DNA of 64,000 bases from Limnoperna fortunei (taxonomy: Eukaryota > Mollusca > Bivalvia > Mytilida > Modiolidae). The position numbers were made by a program, and so were the translations under genes. The notes under the pieces are model-generated. The model saw only the letters and a program-made list of their open reading frames with translations. It had not been told where the DNA came from and did no database searches. The stretch spans positions 15,650,273 to 15,714,272 of the forward strand of contig OX104112.1 in the NCBI GenBank assembly GCA_944474755.1, read 5' to 3'. Shown piece by piece: positions 59,901-64,000 of the stretch (positions are counted from its first letter, which is position 1; each line of letters starts with the position of its first letter).

Positions 59901-62390
59901 TATCAGTTACCTATGGTTCACTTATAACTTGATTTCAGAGGAACAAAAACTGAATTATAAGTCTTTAAACTGTTTATCAGCTGTGTTTGCTTTATTAAAT
60001 AGGAACCTATACCAAATGCATATTCCAATGTTAATACACGAATTTACATGTGACCCTTAGTACGATCAATAATGTTGCCGTCATGCTGTTTTTTAAATTC
60101 AAGTAAAGCTGTAATTGAATTATGTTTAGTCTAGCATATCAAAGCGATATTTTACTGTACAGTTTAAAAAAAATTATTTTATGTGAATTTGATATATGTG
60201 TACAAGTTCATGTATGATTTTACTATTCTGTCTATTTAAACTGATATTTGACAAACCTTATTTTTAATTGTTGAAATACGTGAAAATAGTTTTATTGATC
60301 TCCTCACATCCTGTTTCAACACTGGGCGACTGTGATCAATGAATGGCCCTTACAAGATTTAATACACTGTCAATTTAAAATATCATTTTTAAATGTCAAA
60401 ATGGAATTTGTTGTATAGTATATAAAACGTCAATATAATGCTTTTATAGTAAAACTTTTCGTTAGAAAAATAACTGGCCTTGAAAGTAAAAAGCTTTTTA
60501 TTTAATATATGAAAGACACCTACTAGTCGATTTTAATATTATTAAAAGGCATCAAAGAAACAAAATCAAAATTTCTTTCATTATTTATTATTAGTACAAT
60601 CCATATATTTAATGTACAAGGATTGCCTTATTATATGCTTCCAACATCCTCCATGGTAGTCCAATTAAGTGTTCGTATGAAGATTATATTTTTTAATGAT
60701 GTTTGATTTCTGTCTTGGCCGTTTATAACATGTTTAGACAATGACTATTACTATGGAAATTTGTGTAAATGAATTTATCCCGTCTTGTCAGCAATTATAT
60801 GATGATAAGCACTATTTGTTCACTAAGCTGGCTTCTTCCTCATAGTTTGATTGTTATATGTTATTTCTTCGACATTTTCCGCAAAGATGTGCTTTAGTTA
60901 GGGTTTAATGTATATCCTCTTTTAATCATGTAGTCATTTCTTCTTAAGTATGATGTAGTATGATGAATTATCGTTAATTTATAGGGACATATCCCCAACA
61001 ATGTCTAGTTATAATGCTACGCTACCATCCCTTCGCGAAAGGAACACGATTGTATACAAAAACATTGCTTTGGCGACCGAATTGTGAAGAGCAGCTAAAA
61101 AAACCACATTGACTATTGACAAGCAATCTGTTATTAATCAAACAAAATACATTTTAACAGAACAGAAACAAATTAACAGAAATAAATTCATTATTTAAAA
61201 GTTGTATGTTGTTCACAATTAAAGACACATAATTAATGTGACATTTTAAAACCATTATTCAGGCATTGTAGTATATGTGTAAGACAATAGTAACTATACT
61301 TAACCATATTAAACTTTAGTAAATTTAGCTATAAATTAAACCATACTGGTTGGCAGGTGTCCTTGACCACTTCAATAGAAAGCTCGTTATTGCTTTCAAC
61401 GGACGTAAGTATCTTACATACAAGCTAATTGATCGATTTATTTTTAGGAGGATGCGATTGCACACTCATTCAACGGATGCTTAAAGTACTAGGTATTTTA
61501 GAATAACTGATAGATTTTGGTTATAAAAATATTTTAAAGAGACAGTTTAACAGATTATAAACAGGCCATTTATTTCATGCATCTCATTTTATAGACTGAG
61601 TCAACAAAGTGTTAACAACAAATGTCGTGTTGTGTTTAATGTAAATTGTTTTAAAAAAATCAGGTATTATGTCATGACAAACCGCCATCTTCCAAACCTG
61701 TATTATGTGAGTAGGTGTGTGAATAAAGGGCTTGGTATCATACACCACGTACCGGTAATAAAACCTTGCAATTTTATAATGGGTCAGTAGTTCATTATAT
61801 CACAATATCATGAAATATAATCAAAGTTTATTTACATGTATTGACTTACTTTGAAATACAAAGATACACAATTAAATAATAAAGAACAGGTACTTACTAA
61901 ATCTATCACAGAGTATCCACAGCTTCGTACATTAAAAGGCATAATAATTCTACCACTTTAACACAGTGATTTAAACTTTAGTATGGGATGCCATGAAGGT
62001 TATTGTACTTTTTTACCTTTTAACAACTCGACGTGCTTTAACCTTATATATTCTATAGTATTTTCCGTATCAAAATATTTTCACTTCTTTATTTTTTTAG
62101 AACAAAATTTAAATTTCTCCCATTTATAACTATATCTTGCACATTTTATTATTTAATGTCTCTATTTAGTAGTCCCCCTGAGAGGAAATTGAGGTAAAGA
62201 TTGATGACATTACAATCAGCATCATTTTCTGGAATTCGCGCACAACCAATAAGTGAAAACATAACTAAAGAATACCCTGTTTCGATATTACTTGTTGGCT
62301 GAATTGTCCTTTACAATATGAATCAATTATCAATGATAACATATTAGTTGTTGTTTTCGATCTGTGTTCAGATCTATGAACAATTTATCA
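56990..62390. other. Long stretch without recognisable genes
   Basis: AT-rich sequence. The only supported item is a diverged copy of the Penelope-like flank at 58660-58815 (GGTCCTGATTTTGTACAG, TTCAAAAGAAATTGTGGG). A TATATAA on the minus strand near 62043-62049 with a GTAAGT donor at about 61891-61896 could be a promoter and first exon, but no coding exon follows. A minus-strand acceptor near 58300 leads to a 22-codon frame, unsupported. Confidence 0.45.
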
Positions 62391-62469
62391 AGGTAATGTT
62401 AACAAGTACAGTTAATATATATATATATGTATTGGTTGGTAGCTTCCTTTAGACTATATATATATAGTG

Positions 62470-63062
62470 TCACTACAAAACTAGTACCGGGAGGTTGAAA
62501 TAAAATAACATACGGGTTATCATTTTTGCAGCAATAATAACTCTCTTGAAAGTTCCATCCGGAAGTAGCTGGTGAACATTGTTTGAATCTATCCCACAAA
62601 ATAAATGTTTCCCTTTTCACCCTGCGTTACACCACGAGGCGATCGAAGGTCTGGGTCTTTGTATCGGAATGTCTCTTGTCCTTTTTTGTGGTGACAAGTG
62701 GCAGATGCCTTAGCATAATAACGTATACTGGAATTTTCCGAACAAAGTACGTAGCGCGCTCCCCTAATTCAGATGGATATTGAAGAAACATCCAAGTTCT
62801 TTAGGCTTTCGTAAACTGTGTCGGTCAATACATCTTAGCGCCCCTGTCAACTTTAACATCTTTTAGTACTGAATCGTTAGAAAAGTTGTCGCCTTCCAGG
62901 TCTTCAAAAGCACAAATCCCAAGGGTTTTCTTCATGCACAAGTTTGGTTGCCATGGTGTTTGCAGCGTTAAAACATTTTAACTTCCGGTTCCTATAATCC
63001 GCCAACACTATGTTACAATCCTGCCGAAACACGCAACCGGTGAACCAACAGTGTCCGGTATC
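62470..63062 (-). pseudogene. Decayed NHL-domain TRIM-like remnant cut by a SINE
   Basis: Minus-strand frames give the NHL beta-propeller motifs of the family: TGCVFRQDCNIVLADYRNRK then LKCFNAANTMATKL and NPWDLC (63050-62905). After stops and shifts come FRYKDPDLRSPRGVTQGEKG, NIYFVGIDSNNVHQLLPDG and TFKRVII (about 62680-62530). The B-box half is absent: at about 63063 the gene sequence gives way to the SINE at 63066-63319, and no TRIM sequence is recognised beyond it. A pseudogene of the same family as 35970-37542 and 49839-51474. Confidence 0.8.
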
Positions 63063-63065
63063 CGA

Positions 63066-63319
63066 CCATGAGTGCCGAATGGTCAAGGTAGTTCGTCTAC
63101 TATTGATCACGTGGTCTGTCAACACTGAGATTGCGGGTTCGATTCTCACTGCTGGCAGGGTGTACTCGACTCCAATCTTAATTGACAAGGATTGCCAGTT
63201 TTCCTACCGCAGGCCGGGGATTTTCTCCGGGTACTCCGCTTCCTCCCCCAATAAAAACTGGACACCATGATATAGCTGAAAAATTGCTGAAAGTAGCGTT
63301 AAACACCATCAAACAAACC
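63066..63319 (+). mobile_element. tRNA-derived SINE, full length
   Basis: GTGCCGAATGGTCAAGG (box A), ATTGATCACGTGGTCTGTCA, GATTGCGGGTTCGATTCTCA (box B), GGCAGGGTGTACTCGACTCC, GACAAGGATTGCCAGTTTTCC, TTTTCTCCGGGTACTCCG, AACTGGACACCATGATATAG, GCTGAAAAATTGCTGAAAGT, and a CAAACAAAC end. It adjoins the broken end of the TRIM-like remnant. Confidence 0.92.
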
Positions 63320-63449
63320 GAACATGATCGTCTAGACATGTTCCTAATTTAGAACTTCGCATGTCTTTATAGAATGCAGGAAGAATATTAGTCGGGGCCT
63401 TTTCTACAGTAATGTGTCCCATGCTGTGATTTTTTCACTTTGTGACTTT

Positions 63450-63890
63450 ATATACAGCTCATGTCGTTCATATTGCTTTCTGAGTTTGTACGCCGTAAGA
63501 AATATATCTCTATCTGTTCCGTAGACCTACTTCTAGAAATAGACTCAGGAAAACTACACACTAGACTCTACGACAAGCGTGATGACTTCAACTTTAAAAT
63601 TTGTCAACTGCCGGTTCATCAACAGCAACATTCCAGCAGCTCCAGCGTATGGTGTGTACATTTCACAACTTATACGTTATTCTAGATCCTGCAATCGTTA
63701 TTCCGATTTTCTATACCGATCATTGCTGTTGACTACTAAACTACTCAAACAATGGTTTATATAACCTAGGTTGATGTTATCTCTCCAGAAGTTCTATGGT
63801 CGGCACCACGACTTAATTAATCGTTATTGGAAATCAGTGTCTCAAATACGATCTGAAATTTTCGCGGTGTTTCCTATTCCTGGATTTGAC
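63450..63890 (+). pseudogene. Second Penelope-like reverse-transcriptase fragment
   Basis: Frames on the plus strand give LLLEIDSGKLHTRLYDKRDD FNFK (63500-63598), then in a shifted frame NSNIPAAPAYGVYISQLIRY SRSCNRYSDF (to about 63710), then QKFYGRHHDLINRYWKSVS (about 63786-63845). These match in order the C-terminal half of the RT at 27875-28492 and extend beyond it. The catalytic part is absent and at least two shifts are present. Confidence 0.75.
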
Positions 63891-64000
63891 TTTTCCCTAG
63901 ACAAGACAATGAGTAACTCGACGGGTGTCTAGTTAGAGGGAGACACTGCTTACTCGTCCGGAGCACCTGAGTGCACCCATGGTTTTTATTGGGTTCGGGT

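Noticed and set aside
61350..61420. Exon candidate with a GTAAGT donor at about 61405
   Set aside because: The upstream AG lacks a pyrimidine tract and two frames are open in a piece of only 45 bases, so there is no way to choose.

Overview
The window looks like nuclear DNA of a marine invertebrate, most likely a bivalve mollusc. It is AT-rich and gene-poor, has spliced genes with GT/AG introns, and is packed with degraded transposons, tRNA-derived SINEs and satellites. The B-box/NHL TRIM-like family and the TRPV-like channel are also of the kind expanded in bivalves. This assignment is inference from content; no search was run. There is no bacterial or organellar content.

Layout. 0-2.4 kb: a broken integrase/chromodomain end of a DNA transposon (minus strand) next to a broken LINE reverse transcriptase (plus strand). 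2.4-14.5 kb: a very large inverted repeat, arms about 3.1-7.01 kb and 11.81-14.45 kb, each carrying satellite units, nested hairpins and one SINE. The 4.8 kb spacer holds a complete small spliced gene on the minus strand (exons 9.77, 9.6, 9.1, 8.5 and 7.9 kb) for an acidic secreted protein of 133 residues, with a TATA box and poly(A) signals. 14.5-23.4 kb: mostly non-coding, with two orphan exon candidates, SINEs and a hairpin element. 23.5-26.1 kb: an intact intronless TRPV-like channel gene of 876 codons. 27.5-29.5 kb: a Penelope-like retroelement whose pieces lie head to head. 30-34.7 kb: a Tc1-like transposase remnant, a MITE with a 9-bp target duplication, a LINE fragment and tandem repeats. 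36-37.5 kb: a decayed TRIM/NHL pseudogene. 39.3-45.2 kb: three consecutive tandem arrays (54-bp satellite, 30-bp minisatellite, roughly 480-bp repeat). 46-49.4 kb: another copy of the palindrome-arm repeat, SINEs and a 39-bp minisatellite. 49.8-51.5 kb: a B-box/NHL TRIM-like gene on the minus strand with one frameshift. 53-57 kb: a hairpin element and two more satellites. 57-62.4 kb: nothing recognisable. 62.4-63.1 kb: a third TRIM/NHL remnant cut by a SINE. 63.4-63.9 kb: a second Penelope-like fragment.

The apparently functional genes are the TRPV-like channel, the small secreted protein, and possibly the TRIM-like gene. They show no shared pathway. The most unusual structure is the secreted-protein gene inside the long inverted repeat. 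The second is a 30-bp minisatellite whose unit shares 17 bp with the local SINE family.
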